A stretch of DNA of 64,000 bases from Torreya grandis (GCA_037957365.1 JARHVA010000158.1:1-64000), one strand, 5' to 3'; counted from the first letter of the stretch, positions 46,124 through 59,399 are shown. Numbers and translations: made by a program. The notes: generated by a model not told the origin, from the letters alone.

Positions 46124-49100
46124 CAAGTTGAGGCAACCCCAAAAGTTGTATTTTTTATGTTATACTAAATTAAATGAATTGAAATTTTAAATGGAGGTAT
46201 TTTTTGGTGTCCTTTAATTTTTCCAAGTGGTATCATGCCCCTAATGTACTTAAATATTAAAAAAAAAAACAAGTTTTCATTTCTCCATTAATGGAGTTCA
46301 TACTCATAATGAGGTCTAAAAGAGCCTTTAGCAGAAGTCAAAAGGAGGATTTATATATAGAATAGTGCTTAGTATTTTTATAAGATCAAATATAATTTTT
46401 TTAGTGACTTTTAAAAGGCAAAAAATACTCTAAGTGTCTCAAATTAGCAAAGAGACCCCCCTAGACCTACATAAGCCTAAAAGGTGGTAGACCTTCCCAA
46501 ACTAATTTAAGGAGTTTCCAAGTGAAAAAAGGATAATAATGGTCTAAAAATTATGGTATGACCAACCAAAAGACTCATGAGAATAAAATAATATAATTCA
46601 AGATCCCAAGCACCATGGAAAGGCCTAAAACTATTGCAAGCTACCAAAGAGCCTGTTTTGACTAGTTTTGAGTTTTTGAGCTCATAAGCCCATGAAATGA
46701 CTTGGAATCATCTAGAAACAACATAGAGAATACATGGGACTCTCTCAAGATAATTTTTGAAATATTTTTCATAATAAATTAGATTTTTTTGTGCTTAGTA
46801 GGTTCAAATTGGCCTTGAAATTAGGTTTTAGGATAACTAGTTGAAGATGGCCTAAGCTTGAGGACCTCCATCAATGGAGTCTAGAAGATTTATAGGTTAT
46901 ATGGTGTCTTTTGCGAGTTTGAGGAGAAAATATAAGTTGGGATAAAAATAAAACACTATAAAATTATCCTTCAAAAGTTATTGTAAGAATCAAATGTTAG
47001 AATGACTAACCATGTTGCTAAATTACTAACACAATCCAAGTGGAGATGGGGAGTAAAATTCAAGTGGAGTTTGGGGGAGTTGAGGAACATTAATGGAACA
47101 TTTAATGAGAATTATATATGTTTGTATAATTTTATCAAGAATTAATGGATAATTTAAAGAGGCTTATAGATGTTTAGAGACACTTTTTCAATCAAGATAG
47201 AGTATTTAAGGAAGCTTATATATGTTTGGAGACTTTTCTCAAGTTAGTGGAGCATGATGTCATCTTCCTCAAGACAATTTTGTCTTCAAGTGCCTTTTTA
47301 AGACAATGGAAGAGATTTAAGACATTTTTTAATTTTTATGGTTAATTTACTAAGTAATCTCAATGCTAAAATGATTTAAAAGTTGTAGAGACTCATCTAC
47401 CTCTTCTTTGTCTTTGATGGATCTCCATGGAGGGTGGTTGAATGGCATATATTGATTTCTAAAAGCTTTCTTCTCTTCTCCCTTCAATTTTATCATATAT
47501 ATCCATTTTATTCTCCATTTTTAAATATTCTCCTCATTTTGGTATGGTGTAGCCCTACCGATTTATGTAAGTATAGCATCTTGAATCAATAAGATAACTT
47601 ATTTTACATATCTTTTTGTGTACATTTTATGTTTTAGTTAGTTTGCGCATGATTTCCTTATGAAGTATCCTTCTTATATAGTGATTTTCCTTTATTTATT
47701 ACCTTTTTTTATGTGTTTCACTATGTTTTCAATTATAAACTTATGTTTTTTATCACGGATGATGGTATAGTGTGAGTTTTGATACTCCTCCATACTTCAC
47801 CTCTTGTCTAGTGAGACTAGTTTGGAAATATTAATACAAAATGAATAGTTTAAGAGATTATCTGAGTGATGGTTATATTTTAAATTCCTTAGTGTTAGTT
47901 TCAATAAATTTTTAATGTCATCCATTTTGTTTTATCACCCTTTGTATCCTTTTAGTTATCCCCTATAGCCCTTTTACCCTTTCCTAGTCAAAACCAGTAG
48001 TTTAGATGATGTACCAAGAGGAACCTGCTTTCTCTAGAGGTGAAAACCCATCAAAGCATACCAAAAACCTATGATTTATCCCATTTTGTATCTAGGAATG
48101 ATAAATTTGTAATAACCCTCTCAAAAGGGTGAAATTCTATGTTACAATAGTTTCTAGCATGCACAGTGGGACTACTATATTCTTCACTTCACTAAAGGCT
48201 TCTTGGTGTTACTCTTTAGTAAAATCAACCTTAGAAGGCATATTTTAAAAAATAAGTGGAAAATATACCAATAAAATCATATGTTCAAGTAGCCTAAGTG
48301 ACCAAAATTATAACCTTGGTATGTATACTCAAACATCTTTTGATCAACATGCTTACTATCTACCTCAACATCACTCATATTAGGATAATAACATTTAGTG
48401 ATCCCCCCAAGTGGCCCTAAAATAACCTATCATCCTTATTATATCCTTTGAATCCATTCCCCTTGTGTATTACCAAGATCACCATCCTTTTCATTCAAAT
48501 TATTCCTCTAATCCCCCTTATCAAGACTATGTTTATCCTGTTACATCCTTTTAGGATTCCAAAAAGTATTATCAGATTATATGAAGTTGATAAAGGATAT
48601 TGGTATGGGTTTAGAGATTTTTTAATTGAATAGGTTTATATATTTTTTCATTCATCCCTATCCATGTTATAAAAGAGGTAAGGATTTCTTTTTAGTTGGT
48701 CAAAAATAGGTGGTCAGTTTATGAAGGTGAAAAATGGGTAGTTTATGAGAGGGAAAACAAAGTGTGGTTGAGAAGCATGGTCCAAAGCTTAGAGTGTGTG
48801 TTGATATATTATGAATATAATTAGTCTCATTTAAATTAGTCATGTGTGTCCTCTCCCCTCCAATATCCTCAAGCTTAACCTCTAAGAGCTTCAAATTAGC
48901 CCCCTAGCCAACATTGTCAAGGCCCATCCTTCTCAATAATTAGAGAATCAATACTAGAAAAAGGGAGAACAATCATCAAAATAAATAAGGAGGTTTGAAT
49001 TGTAAAATAATTCCCCATTAATTTCATGGATGTGATAAGGATATTCTTACATGAGTTTTATAGTGTTTGGGCATCCATTAAAGAAGGTGACTATCCACAT

Positions 49101-49400
49101 GTTGAGAAGCTAGAGATGGAGTGGGTAATATCCATTGAAGAGGTGTTAGAGTAGTGGGAGAGAGAACGTATAAAACCAAAAAAAATCAATTTACCCTATC
49201 CTACCCCTAAAACCACTCTCCTTCAAGAACATTAATTCATCCACCATAGATCTCTCCCTATGCTAATGATCTTGGTTATACCATGCCCTCACTAGTGATA
49301 CCATTCTCTCCTTGGCCTATTCAAGAAAAAGAAGACAATAAGGTGGTTTTACCCTATATATTTCCCTCATGTAAATTATTCAAGTAAGGTAAAATATGAA
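46124..49400 (+). repeat. Copy A of the long direct repeat, right part
   Basis: It continues copy A after element C and matches 53216-56436 in the same order ('caaccccaaaag' at 46134 and 53227; 'ctccatggagggtggttgaa' at 47423 and 54488; 'cccccca..agtgg' at 48404 and 55464). A TATA-like 'tcatatatatcc' lies near 47492. From about 48400 it enters Pro-rich, decayed coding sequence. The LTR-to-internal boundary could not be fixed. Confidence 0.7.
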
Positions 49401-50519
49401 GTAGGAGGTGTTGGTTGTGGTGACCCAAGAATCAGTATTGGAGAAGGAGAAAGTTCTAGTTAAAAAAAAAGTGGTTTATGCATAGCTCAACTCAATGATC
49501 TTTCTTTAAAAGAGTTCAAATATTCCCTCTCCCATCCTTAAGATATACCAAAGACACTTCTCAATATCCCTAGTTGGATTATTAATCTCCTAAGTTGCAA
49601 AAAAGTTGAACCTCTTAACCTTCCCACCATCTACCTTTTGGACAAAGAACCCATTTTACCAAGGATAGAGGAGGAGATTTCAATAATATATGAGCCACAA
49701 GAGGAAAATAAAAATGTCTATGATGAAAATATTATAATAGGTATCACACTTAATTCAAAAGAGGAAAACCTAGGTTTGGACTAGCCTTCTTGGCATGGCT
49801 TTAACACTTATGAATTAGATCCTAAATAGGAAAATCCTCAATCTAAATATGGGTTATACCTTGATTGGAATACTAAATTTCCATTCTACATAGAAGAAAA
49901 TGAATAAGATCATAATCAGGTACTAGAGTTTTTTCCACTTCAAGATGAGGTGTCACTTTTAGGCAGTGTTGATGTCTTCAAATTTAGAGAATATTGGTCA
50001 AATCAAGAGCCTTAAAATCATGATGAGTTAAACCTTAATTGAAATTATGAGCCTCCCTTATATACTGATTAAAAATACTAATCTTTCTACTATAGATTAA
50101 GTCTTGGTAAAGTTGAGAATATCTCTCTTACAATTGACCTAGAGGAAGTTGCCTTTTGGGATAAATTGGATCTCTTTTACATAAGTCTAGATAGTCAACC
50201 TTCACATTCAAAAGAGTCATCAAGTGAAAAGTTTTCAAGTGATCCTATAACCCATAATGAAGTGAGCTTAGAGATAATTCCTAAGAATAAATACCAGCAT
50301 CAAACAAGTCTTGAACCAGTAAGGGATTTTGTTTACATTAGAGACATTTTTGTCCCATTTCATCTATTGGAGAGCATGTCGAACATATTGGAAATCAAGT
50401 ATCATAGCTCACTAGGTTTGGTGCCTCACAAGCAAGGTTTTTTCCATCCTTGTCCACCAAAAATGAATGATGCTAAGATATTCCCATGTGACCTAGGAGG
50501 AAGGTACTTGTATGTTTAA
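48380..50519 (+). pseudogene. Unrecognised long decayed ORF of the A/B element
   Basis: Coding character is seen from a Tyr/Pro-rich part (SNPPYQDYVYPVTSF, about 48495-48545, also present in copy B) through EEGDYPHVEKLEMEW (49085) and NDLGYTMPSL (49265) to a nearly open last kilobase. The final 117 codons (50166-50519) are fully open: FYISLDSQPSHSKESSSEKF, then VYIRDIFVPFHLLESM, then PKMNDAKIFPCDLGGRYLYV and a stop. It is acidic and hydrophilic. I know no family for it. The position between a long LTR-like repeat and its next copy suggests a gag-like or accessory ORF of a large retrotransposon. Stops and frameshifts make it a pseudogene. Confidence 0.55.
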
Positions 50520-50520
50520 G

Positions 50521-50595
<75 letters not shown>
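50521..50595. repeat. (TA)n microsatellite
   Basis: About 37 TA dinucleotides starting two bases after the stop codon of the unrecognised ORF. Confidence 0.95.
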
Positions 50596-50599
<4 letters not shown>

Positions 50600-50851
50600 T
50601 CTACTTCCTTATAAGTGTTTCATGCACTTCTTTTCTATTTTGTTGTGTGTTTCCCTTCCCTAAGTGCTTTGAGCACTTTTTTTTTGGGTTGTCCTTCCTA
50701 TTTTGAGAGTTTAAATTAGAATATTTTCATCTTCGTAATCAATTAAAAACCAATTTTATAAATACTTTTATGACCCCATAAACCCAATGGATAGACAAAG
50801 GAAACTAGTGCTTTGTATAGACAAACATGCATTCCCAAGAGGTCTCTAGAA
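50596..50851. other. Short unassigned stretch before copy B
   Basis: T-rich, then A-rich sequence. If copy B begins with a 3' LTR this would hold the polypurine tract, but only a weak 'aagaggtctctagaaa' is present. Confidence 0.35.
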
Positions 50852-51134
50852 ATGTTGGCCAAAATTAGCCTACATACTAAAATTTTACCTAGATGGATTA
50901 GGCCACTCTCTTAGACCATTTAGTGACCTTTTGCCTTTATGACTAGTCTCTTTTTAGTCTAGAATTGATGATGTAATTTAGTATCATGGAGGGTCTTGGT
51001 GTAGTGTTGAGCGATATTGAGAGGTAACCTAATGTCTCTCTACTGAGATAAAATTTGAAGGCTTGAGAATTCATCAATAGTTTTGGCAACACCTTTTTGG
51101 GAAATAGTTTTGAAGAATTGACATAGAACATAGT

Positions 51135-51375
51135 GATCTCTGAAAATCCTTAGTCGAGCTCTGAAGAATACCTAAGCAGCTCCTAAGATGCTCTAGGAAG
51201 ATATGAAGATATTCTATTGAGCTCTAAATATCCTTAGTTGAACTTTGAATAATATCTAGGTAGCTCTAAATATTTTTTATTGAGATCTAAAAATCCTTAG
51301 TTGATATTTGAACAATATTCATGTAACTTTAAAGATGCTCCACATAGCTTTGAAGATGTTCTATTAAAGCTCCTA
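51135..51375 (+). repeat. 'gagctctaaatatcc' minisatellite in copy B
   Basis: It is the counterpart of 33160-33405. Units near 51143, 51218 and 51279 start ATTGAGCTCTAAATATCCTT or similar, and the internal order differs from copy A. Confidence 0.68.
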
Positions 51376-54300
51376 AGAAGAGGCAATCCTAGTGTAGTGG
51401 ATGATCTAATGGTGGAAAGAGAAGAATAGATTCATGACCATACTCAGTGTTATTAACCTTATTGAGTGCCTTCACCATCATTTTTTAGGTCTCTAAAGTT
51501 AGTTTTTGATGAGAATATCCTCTTCAAGCAAAAATTAGTGTTTTGGCTTTCTTAGCTCAAAAACATCACCTACAACTATTTGATTATGCTCTAAAGAGAG
51601 GCTTTGGTGTGAGATACATTAGCATAATCAAGTGATATAGATAGGTTAAAAATTAACTTAAAGGTCCCAATAATAATAGGTAAGTCTTTTTCTTTGAATC
51701 TAACCTTAAGGTTGTAGTTTGTACACTTGAGAAGTCTTGGTTACTAACTTATGCAATAAAGAAACCATGATACAATGAGATGAATGGAATAATGCTAAAA
51801 AATTGTAATAATTTTAAAGGTTAAGTTAAATATTATAAAGTTTTATATGATGTGTTAAAGACACTATAATCATCTCTCAAGGGTTACATACATAGATAGT
51901 GTTAAGAAGTTCATTGACTTAGTGTGTTCTCACAAGCATCATATGGAGATCTCCTTATGAAGGTTGCAAGGTTGTATAACTAGATGACTGTACTAAAGCC
52001 AATCTAAATATTTTTATAATCACACTCCACACAAAAATAATATGTAATTAAAACATGTCCAAGGTTGAGCAAATGATTTCAAACTATACACATAGTCATA
52101 AGCTTGAGGGCTAATTTAGAGAAGATTTTAAGAGTTGAAGATGCTAAAGAGGTGATCTAACCTCCAAATTTGGCACAGATGTTCATTATGACCCAAAATA
52201 TTAATGTATGTTTTATATTTGTTCTATATAACAAGTTAAAAATACTTTTTTATAGACCTAGATCACTCTCTAAGTCATTCACATAGGCAACCATTGATAG
52301 TTTTGGAGAGATTTGTGACTTTTAAGCATCTAAAAGTAGAATTAGACTCTAAAATTTGGTAAAAATGATATCCATGAACATATAAATATTTATATTCCAT
52401 AATTAATACCACATGAATATTTAAATAATATGTTGTTTTATCATATACCTTTTACAATCATAAAAGTCATTCACAGAAGCAATCTACTAGCTAGTTTTGA
52501 GAACAATGAGTTTTAAGGCCTTTACATGCATGATCTAACTATGAAAATTGATAAACATTATTTTAATGAGTGTTTATAAGTGTCCATAATATTTTTTAGG
52601 TCTAAATAATAGTGTAATCATCTATTGTTTTGTCACAGTCCCATGATTGTTTGTTGATAGTTAATATGGAGTTAGGTAAGCTTCTTGAAGGGCTATAAGG
52701 TATGACATATGGTTTGAACCTCATGTGAGGTTTTTTTAAGAAATTTATGGTTATTTTAAGTATTACCACACATTTTTAGGGTGATCACATTCATATTTTC
52801 AAGGCAAAATGTGGAGAAGGGAAAATTTACAAAATATAATATTTTGGCATGCAAGTGAGGATAGTCAAAAAAAACATTTTTTAGGAACTTAAAGACTATA
52901 ATGATAAAATGTATTCATGTGAAATTTATATGGGTATTTACATGTCTAAAAAAATTAGGTCTTGAGACATTGTAAATCTCAAGATTCACCTATAAATTGC
53001 TTCTTATGTCTCGTAGTTCATAATTTCTAAGTGTGTAAAAGGTCTAAATATGTGATTATGGTTAGTATTCATGGTTAATAATGGTAAAATAATGATTATA
53101 ATAGTTTTTGGGTTCCATCTTGGAAATAATTAAAAAATAATTAAGTATTTATACATCATAAAACTCAATAAAATGATAAAACTCAGACCTACACACACTG
53201 AAAAATTTGATAAGGTAGGTTGGAACAACCCCAAAAGATGAATTTTTTTAGTTATAATAAATTAAATAACTTTAAAATTGACATGTGGGTATTTTTTAGT
53301 GTCTTTTAAGTTTTAAAATTTGTCTCATACCCCTATTGTACTTCAAGAGAAAAAACCAAGTTTTCATATCTCCATTAATAGAGTTCGTGCTCAAAACCAG
53401 GTCTAAAAGAGCCTTTAATAGAGGTCAAAAGGAGAATTTATGTATGGAAAAGGGATAAAAAAAATTTATAAGAGAAAAAATATTGTTTTTATTAAGTTGG
53501 AAAAGGCAAAAAATACTCCAAGTGGATCAAATTAGTAAAGAGACCCCACTAGACCTACCTAAGCCTAGAAGGTGGGAGACCTTCCCAAACTAATTTAAAG
53601 AGTTTCCAAGTGAATAAAATGATGATAATCATATAAAAATAAGGGTAGATTCCTGAGTATAAAAAAATATCATTAAATCTCCCAAAAACCATGGAAAGGC
53701 CTAGAACTGTTGGAAGCTACCAAATAGCTTGTTTTGACCAGTTTTGACTTTTTGAGCTCATAAGCCCATAGAAATGACCTATAATTACTTGGAAACCACA
53801 TAAAGTATATAGGGGACTCTCTTAATATCATTTTTAAGCTATTTTTTTGAATAAATTGGTTTTTTTGGTGCTTATAAGGACCAAAATGACCTTGAAACTA
53901 GGTTTTAGGACAACGAGTTGAAGATGGCCTGAGCTTGAAAACCTCCATCAATGGAGTCTAAAGGATTTATAGGTTTCATGGTGTATTTTTCAGTTTTGAA
54001 GAGAAAATATGAGTTGGGAAAAAAATTTAAAAAATTCAAAATTTATCCCTAAAAAATAAATGAAAGCATCAAAATTTATAATGACTAACCATGTTGCCAA
54101 GTTGCCAACATAAGCCAAGTGAAGATGGGGCATAAAAGTAAAGTGGATGAGTTTTGGAGAGTTGAGGAACATTAATGTGAAATTTAAGGAGGATTAGATG
54201 TTTGAAGATTTTTATAAATCATTAATGGATCATTTAAGGAGGCTTATAGATGTTTTGATATTTTTCTCAAGTAAGATGGAACATTTAAGGAAGCTTCTAG

Positions 54301-55457
54301 ATGTTTGGAGACTTTTCTCAATTTTGTAGAGCATGATTGCATATTCCTCAAGTAAATTTTGTTCTCTAGTGCCTTTTTAGGCTAATGGGAGAGCTTAAAG
54401 ACCCTTTTGAATTTGGAGGGTTAATTTTCTAAGTAAGTTCAATGCCTAAATTATTTAAAAGTTATTGAGTCTCATCTTCCTCTTCTTTAATGGAGCTCCA
54501 TGGAGGGTGGTTGAATGGAATTTATTGATTTATAAAAGCTTTCTTCTCCTCTCCCTTTCCTTTTATCCTATATGTCCCTTTTCTTCTTGATTATAAAATA
54601 TTATACTCATTTTTTTATGGTTTAACCCTACCCATTTATGTAAGAATAGCCTTTTGAAGTAATAAGAAATCTTATTTTACCTATCTCTTTACCTACACTT
54701 TGTGTTTTAGTTAGTTTGTGCATGATTTCCTTGTGAAGGATCCTTATTCCATAGTTATCATCCTTTCTTTATTACCTTTTTTATATGTGGTTCAAATTTT
54801 TTACAGGTTTGAACTTTTGATTTTTGATCATTGATGATGGTATAGTGTGATTTTTGATACTTCTCCATGCTTCACCTCTTGTCTAGTGAGCCTAGTTTGG
54901 AAATGTTGATGAAAAATGACTAGTTTGAGAGATTTTGTGAGTGAAGGTTGTATTTTAGATTCCTTAGTGTTATTTTTAATCAATTTGGAGTGTCATTCAA
55001 TTTGGTGTATCACCCTTTATATCCTTTCAATTATCCCATACAACCCTTTTACCCTTTTCCCAATCAAAACTAATAGTTTAGGTTATCTATGAAGAGAAAC
55101 CACCTTATTTGTAGGTTCAACCCAATCATATGATACCCACAACCTGAGGTTGATCCCATTTTGTATCTAGGAGTGAGAGATCCTAAATAACCCTCTCATA
55201 AGGGTGAAATTCTTTATTATAATAGTTTATGACATGCTCAATGGGACTGCTACATTGTTCACTTCAATGAAGGGTTCTTGGTGTTACTCTTCAGTGTAAT
55301 TAGCCTTAGAAATCATGTTTCCAAACATAAGTAGTGAATCCACTATCAACATCAGTTGGTCAAGCATCCTAAGTTCCCAAAATTAGAACCTTGGTTTTTT
55401 TATCAACATGCTTATTCTCTACCTTAGCATCACTCATATCAAGATAATAACATTTTT

Positions 55458-55733
55458 GTGTCCCCCCAAAGTGGATCTAAAACAACCTATCAACCCTATC
55501 ATGGACTTTTCCTCCCTCCCACCCTTGCATATGACCAATATCAGCCTCATTTGCATTCAAATCAATCCTCTAATCCACCTTATCAAGACTATGTGTATCT
55601 TGTTATATCCTTGTCAGGATTCAAACAAGCATTTACATATTATATGAAGTTGATAAAGGATATTGGTAGGGGTTTATATATTTTTTTAGTTATCCCTATC
55701 CATGTTATAAAAGAGGAAAATATTTATTTTTAG
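55458..55733 (+). pseudogene. Decayed Tyr/Pro-rich ORF start in copy B
   Basis: A 91-codon open piece (TYQPYHGLFLPPTLAYDQYQ; SNQSSNPPYQDYVYLVISLS) is homologous to the start of the unrecognised ORF in copy A near 48400-48600. Being open in B and broken in A, it helps fix the frame. The later part (EEGDYPHVEKLEMER, about 56115; NDLGYTMPSL, about 56302) is also conserved. Confidence 0.5.
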
Positions 55734-56454
55734 TTGGTTAAGAATAGGTGGTTGGTTTGTGGGGTGAACAATGGGAAGTTTTTGAGAGGGAGAAAAAAGT
55801 GTGGTTGAGAAGCATGGTCCAAATCTTAGAGAGTGTGTTGATATCTTATGAATATCAGTAGGATAATTTAAATTAGTCTTATGTGTCATATCCCCTTTAG
55901 GATCCTCAATCTCAGCCTCCAAGAGATTCAAATTAGTCCCCTAGCCAACCTTGTCAAGGCCCATCCTTGTCAAAAATTAGAGAAGTAATACTAGACCAAG
56001 GGAGATAAATCATGAAAATAAATAATGAGGTTGGACTAGACAATAATTCCATATTCATTTCATATAGGGGATAAGTATATTCTTTCATGAGTTTTGGAGT
56101 GTTTGGGAATCCATTGAAGAAGGTGACTATCCACATGTTGAGAAGTTAGAGATGGAGCGGGTACTATCTATTGAAGAGGTGTTAAAGAAATGGGAGAGAG
56201 AACATATCAAACCAAAAGAAATCATTTTACCCTCTTATACCCCTACACACTCTCTCCTTTAAGATCATGAAGCCATCCCAATATATATTTCTCCCTATGT
56301 GAATGATCTTGGTTATACCATGCCCTCACTAGTGAGACCGATCTCTCCTAAGCCTATTCAAGAACAAGAAGACAACAAGGTGTTTTTACCCTATAAATTT
56401 CCCTCATTGAAATTAGTTAAGGGTAAGTGTATGGAGTAGGGGGATAATTCTATG

Positions 56455-56659
56455 GACATTAGAGGTAATATAATCATGTTAATTAATAATGTGATTATAT
56501 TATTTAATTAATGAGATTGTGTTATTTGAATTATGGCTAAGTGATTATAGAGCCATAATGTGTTCACATTATTATATAATATGATCCTGTTAAATTGAAC
56601 AATAACATTATCATGTTATTAACATGATCATGTTATTATGATTGTGTTGCCTCTATGTC
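56455..56659. mobile_element. Putative small inverted-repeat element (MITE-like)
   Basis: The ends GACATTAGAGGTAATATAATC and (reverse complement) GACATAGAGGCAACACAATC match over about 20 bases with a 1-base offset. The interior is extremely AT-rich, with 'atcatgttattaacatgat'-type palindromes. It begins about 20 bases after the homology of copy B ends. No clear target duplication was seen, so the assignment is tentative. Confidence 0.42.
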
Positions 56660-56811
56660 AAAAACAATTAAAAAATAAAACCCAAATGCAAAATCCTCAT
56701 TTTGAATTTGAGTTTCCTCACTCTCCCTTAGCTTCCACAATCATATTTTGTGTGGAATACACCAAAGACTACCAAGAAGCTTCCAAATTCATCCCAAAAA
56801 CTTTTTGATCA

Positions 56812-57920
56812 ACATGCCACCATGTAAGAGAGGTAAGTGATAGAAATATTCCCTATTTAACCCAAATTTTTCATAATTTACATTGCTTAACCCTAGTTTT
56901 TAATTGTAATTTGTTTTTTTTAATAATCCATCCTAATAACCCTCCACAAAACCCTCTTTTGCTCCTCCTCCTAACCCTCCTCCTAACCCTCTTGTTCCTC
57001 CTATCACTCCATTTAACCCTCCTATAGTTCCCCCAAACCCACTAGGATTCAAGAGATTTTGAGTAACAACATTATGGGAAATAAACTTGAAATTAAATAT
57101 TTAATTGATAGAATAAAGGATCCAACTTCGACCAACCCCCACCACACTTAGCTAGTCGATTCCCTAGAGACCTTATTAGGTCAAATTAACTCTATAATGA
57201 GTTAAATTGATTGATAGAACTCATATAGGGATACTTTTAAGAAATATTATGTTGACAAGTTGTCAGCCCTTCAGGTCAAGACATAAATAAATTTCAAAAT
57301 CCTCCATTTACACCCTATTCATTGACTCATCTACCAATGCCCCATTTCATGTGCCCACTAAACATTTTCCTATCCATCATTATGTACATAAATTAATCAT
57401 AACCAATTTCTAGGATTGATGGTGGATGGTCTTTTATTATCCACTGTGTAACAACCATGAGGTCATATTATATTTTTTGAAGAAACTCTACTATGAGTTT
57501 GTCCTCAATGAGATTCCTAATTATTTTGATTTTAGTGAGTTTTAGGGTCAAGGAAGAGGCTATACATAGGATCAAATAGGTACATGTCATGTATCTAATT
57601 GGCTTACATGGATCCATATCCAAAAGCCTCTTGATCTTGGGATCCCCTTTGTATTTTAGTAGGTTATAGAGATCAACATTCTCCATGCTCTTAGTTCACT
57701 CACCGATACACTCATTCAGCATATAAGTAGGCTTTCACAAAGTGATGTTATCGATATGCCACCTACTTAACCCTGACCCCACCCTTGTAGTTCATGTGGA
57801 TCTATGTGCATAAGACCTTTTTATGATGATGGCATCAATTTTTTAGATGGCTTAAATAATATTATTATGAGTGATGAGTTTTTGGCATGCACATTTGGTG
57901 TGCAGACATTAAACACCATA
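56812..57920 (+). pseudogene. Unrecognised exon-like pseudogene pieces (Pro-rich)
   Basis: A possible first exon ATGCCACCATGTAAGAGAG runs into GTAAGTG (56814-56838), a good splice donor. After about 110 bases a Pro/Asn-rich stretch follows (PPPNPPPNPLVPPITPFNPP, 56965-57050). From about 57080 to 57860 broken frames continue (KKLYYEFVLNEIPNYFDF near 57480; FYDDGINFLDGLNNIIMSDE near 57820-57875). No domain is known to me. The exon-like pieces downstream could belong to the same gene. Confidence 0.38.
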
Positions 57921-58045
57921 CAGATGTAGGTATATTTTATATAAATGACATTTTAAATTTAATTTATATTTGTAAATTTAATTTATCTAATAATTAATTT
58001 ATATATAAATTGAATATAATAAATAGGTCATTTTTTATGTCACAG

Positions 58046-58189
58046 GAGGTGATGGTTCCTTCATCATCACAATCAACATTTACAACATTTGATTTGTCAT
58101 AGCCATTGTTTACATATTTAGATCCAGATGTTGGGCCATACATTATTTTATCTGTCTCTGTTAGGATGACACCATTTACATATACAAAG
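58046..58189 (+). pseudogene. Exon-like segment, 48 codons
   Basis: It is bounded by TGTCACAG before and AAG|GTAAAA after. Frame 0 runs through all 48 codons with one stop: VMVPSSSQSTFTTFDL, then TYLDPDVGPYIILSVSVRM, ending FTYTK. Both splice sites and phase 0 at both ends argue for a real former exon. The family is unknown. Confidence 0.45.
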
Positions 58190-59294
58190 GTAAAAATTTT
58201 AGTTAATATCATGCTCTATTTACATTTAGTATATGTATATTTGCCTTATAAGTTTAAGTTAATTTTATCTTTATGTATTTTCATACTATATTTTCATGTT
58301 CTCTCTCTTTATCATTGATCTATTCTTTACAATAGTTATAAACTATGATAATGGGCTCAATGGTGTTTATATAACTACTTTTGGAAAATCCCACAAATAT
58401 TCCATGAATAATCTCATTCAATATTAGATATGATGGTAGTTCAAATTCCATGAGGATAATTATAAAATGAAGAACACTTATCTAGGGGACATTTTAGATA
58501 ACACTATCTCAAAAATGAAGTTGCTAAGATCAATATAAGCATATTCTCATTTTGACTTATGTCACCATTACCATTAAATACATAAATCCACATGTTACCC
58601 TTGAAAATGAGTGATAATAGTAAGGGAATTAAGGTAAAAGATAAGAAATACACATCATAAAAATAGACATAACACAACAAACATATACGTTTTGGTCTTT
58701 GCATCTATTACTTCTCTTCTCAAGAATTAATTCAAAAATAACACAACTAAAAACATAAAAGTCATGAATGGTTTAATTTTGGACCATGCTTCCTTGGGAG
58801 TAACATCCTACAATTTTCTTACAAGGTCATTGATTAAGGATATAGATGTTATATCCATATCTTCTACCCATTACCCATATGGTACATTTTCTCTTTCTTT
58901 TACCTGAGGTCAATACACTATTTTAAAAGAAATTTATTACATGCTTCTAGGGATAGGACATTATTTATGAGGAGACTATGAATCACATTTTTCCACAAAA
59001 TATGTGAAGCTTCCTTATGAATGCACACCCATTTTCCTAATGTAAATTGGATTGGAAGTGATAATATAATATTATATAGGAGTCTCATTCATATACCTCT
59101 TTCTTAAATACTTTCCTAATAATGGAAAATAAAATTCCTATGACCATATTGCATCTAAAACAATAAGGACAAAAACTTGAAATTAATGCACATGTATCAT
59201 TTACTTCCTCATATTTGATATGGGTAAACACAAACAATCCCTTTTCTCTCTTTCCCATCTAGATTTGTGTACCCAACATTTGTATAAGATCCAC

Positions 59295-59300
<6 letters not shown>

Positions 59301-59343
<43 letters not shown>
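59301..59343. repeat. (CA)n microsatellite followed by a poly(A) run
   Basis: About 21 CA dinucleotides, then roughly 17 A. Confidence 0.95.
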
Positions 59344-59348
<5 letters not shown>

Positions 59349-59399
59349 AAAAAAAAAAAATGGTAGGTGTGTGAAATAAATATCCCACACCAATTCACT

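Larger units (their letters stand above)
50852..56436 (+). repeat. Copy B of the long direct repeat, uninterrupted
   Basis: It begins TGTTGGCCAAAATTAG like copy A and runs about 5.6 kb to ~56436, where similarity to copy A (near 49400) stops. At 53207-53230 it preserves the site where element C entered copy A (TTTGATAAGGTAGGTTGG against TTTGACAAGG|C|CAAGTTGAGG). It includes the minisatellite 51135-51375 and a decayed Pro/Tyr-rich ORF start (55458-55733). The order LTR-like, internal, LTR-like, internal suggests either a tandem arrangement produced by recombination or two separate insertions. Confidence 0.72.

Noticed and set aside
48700..48894. Minus open frame conserved in copies A and B (with 55686-55931)
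   Set aside because: The similarity reflects the DNA-level duplication; the coding-like signal of this repeat is on the plus strand.
50512..50706. 64-codon plus open frame starting MFKLYIYIYI
   Set aside because: It is a product of the (TA)n tract after the stop of the unrecognised ORF.
59201..59398. 65-codon minus frame with a CVCVCV run
   Set aside because: It comes from the (CA)n microsatellite and the poly(A) run.
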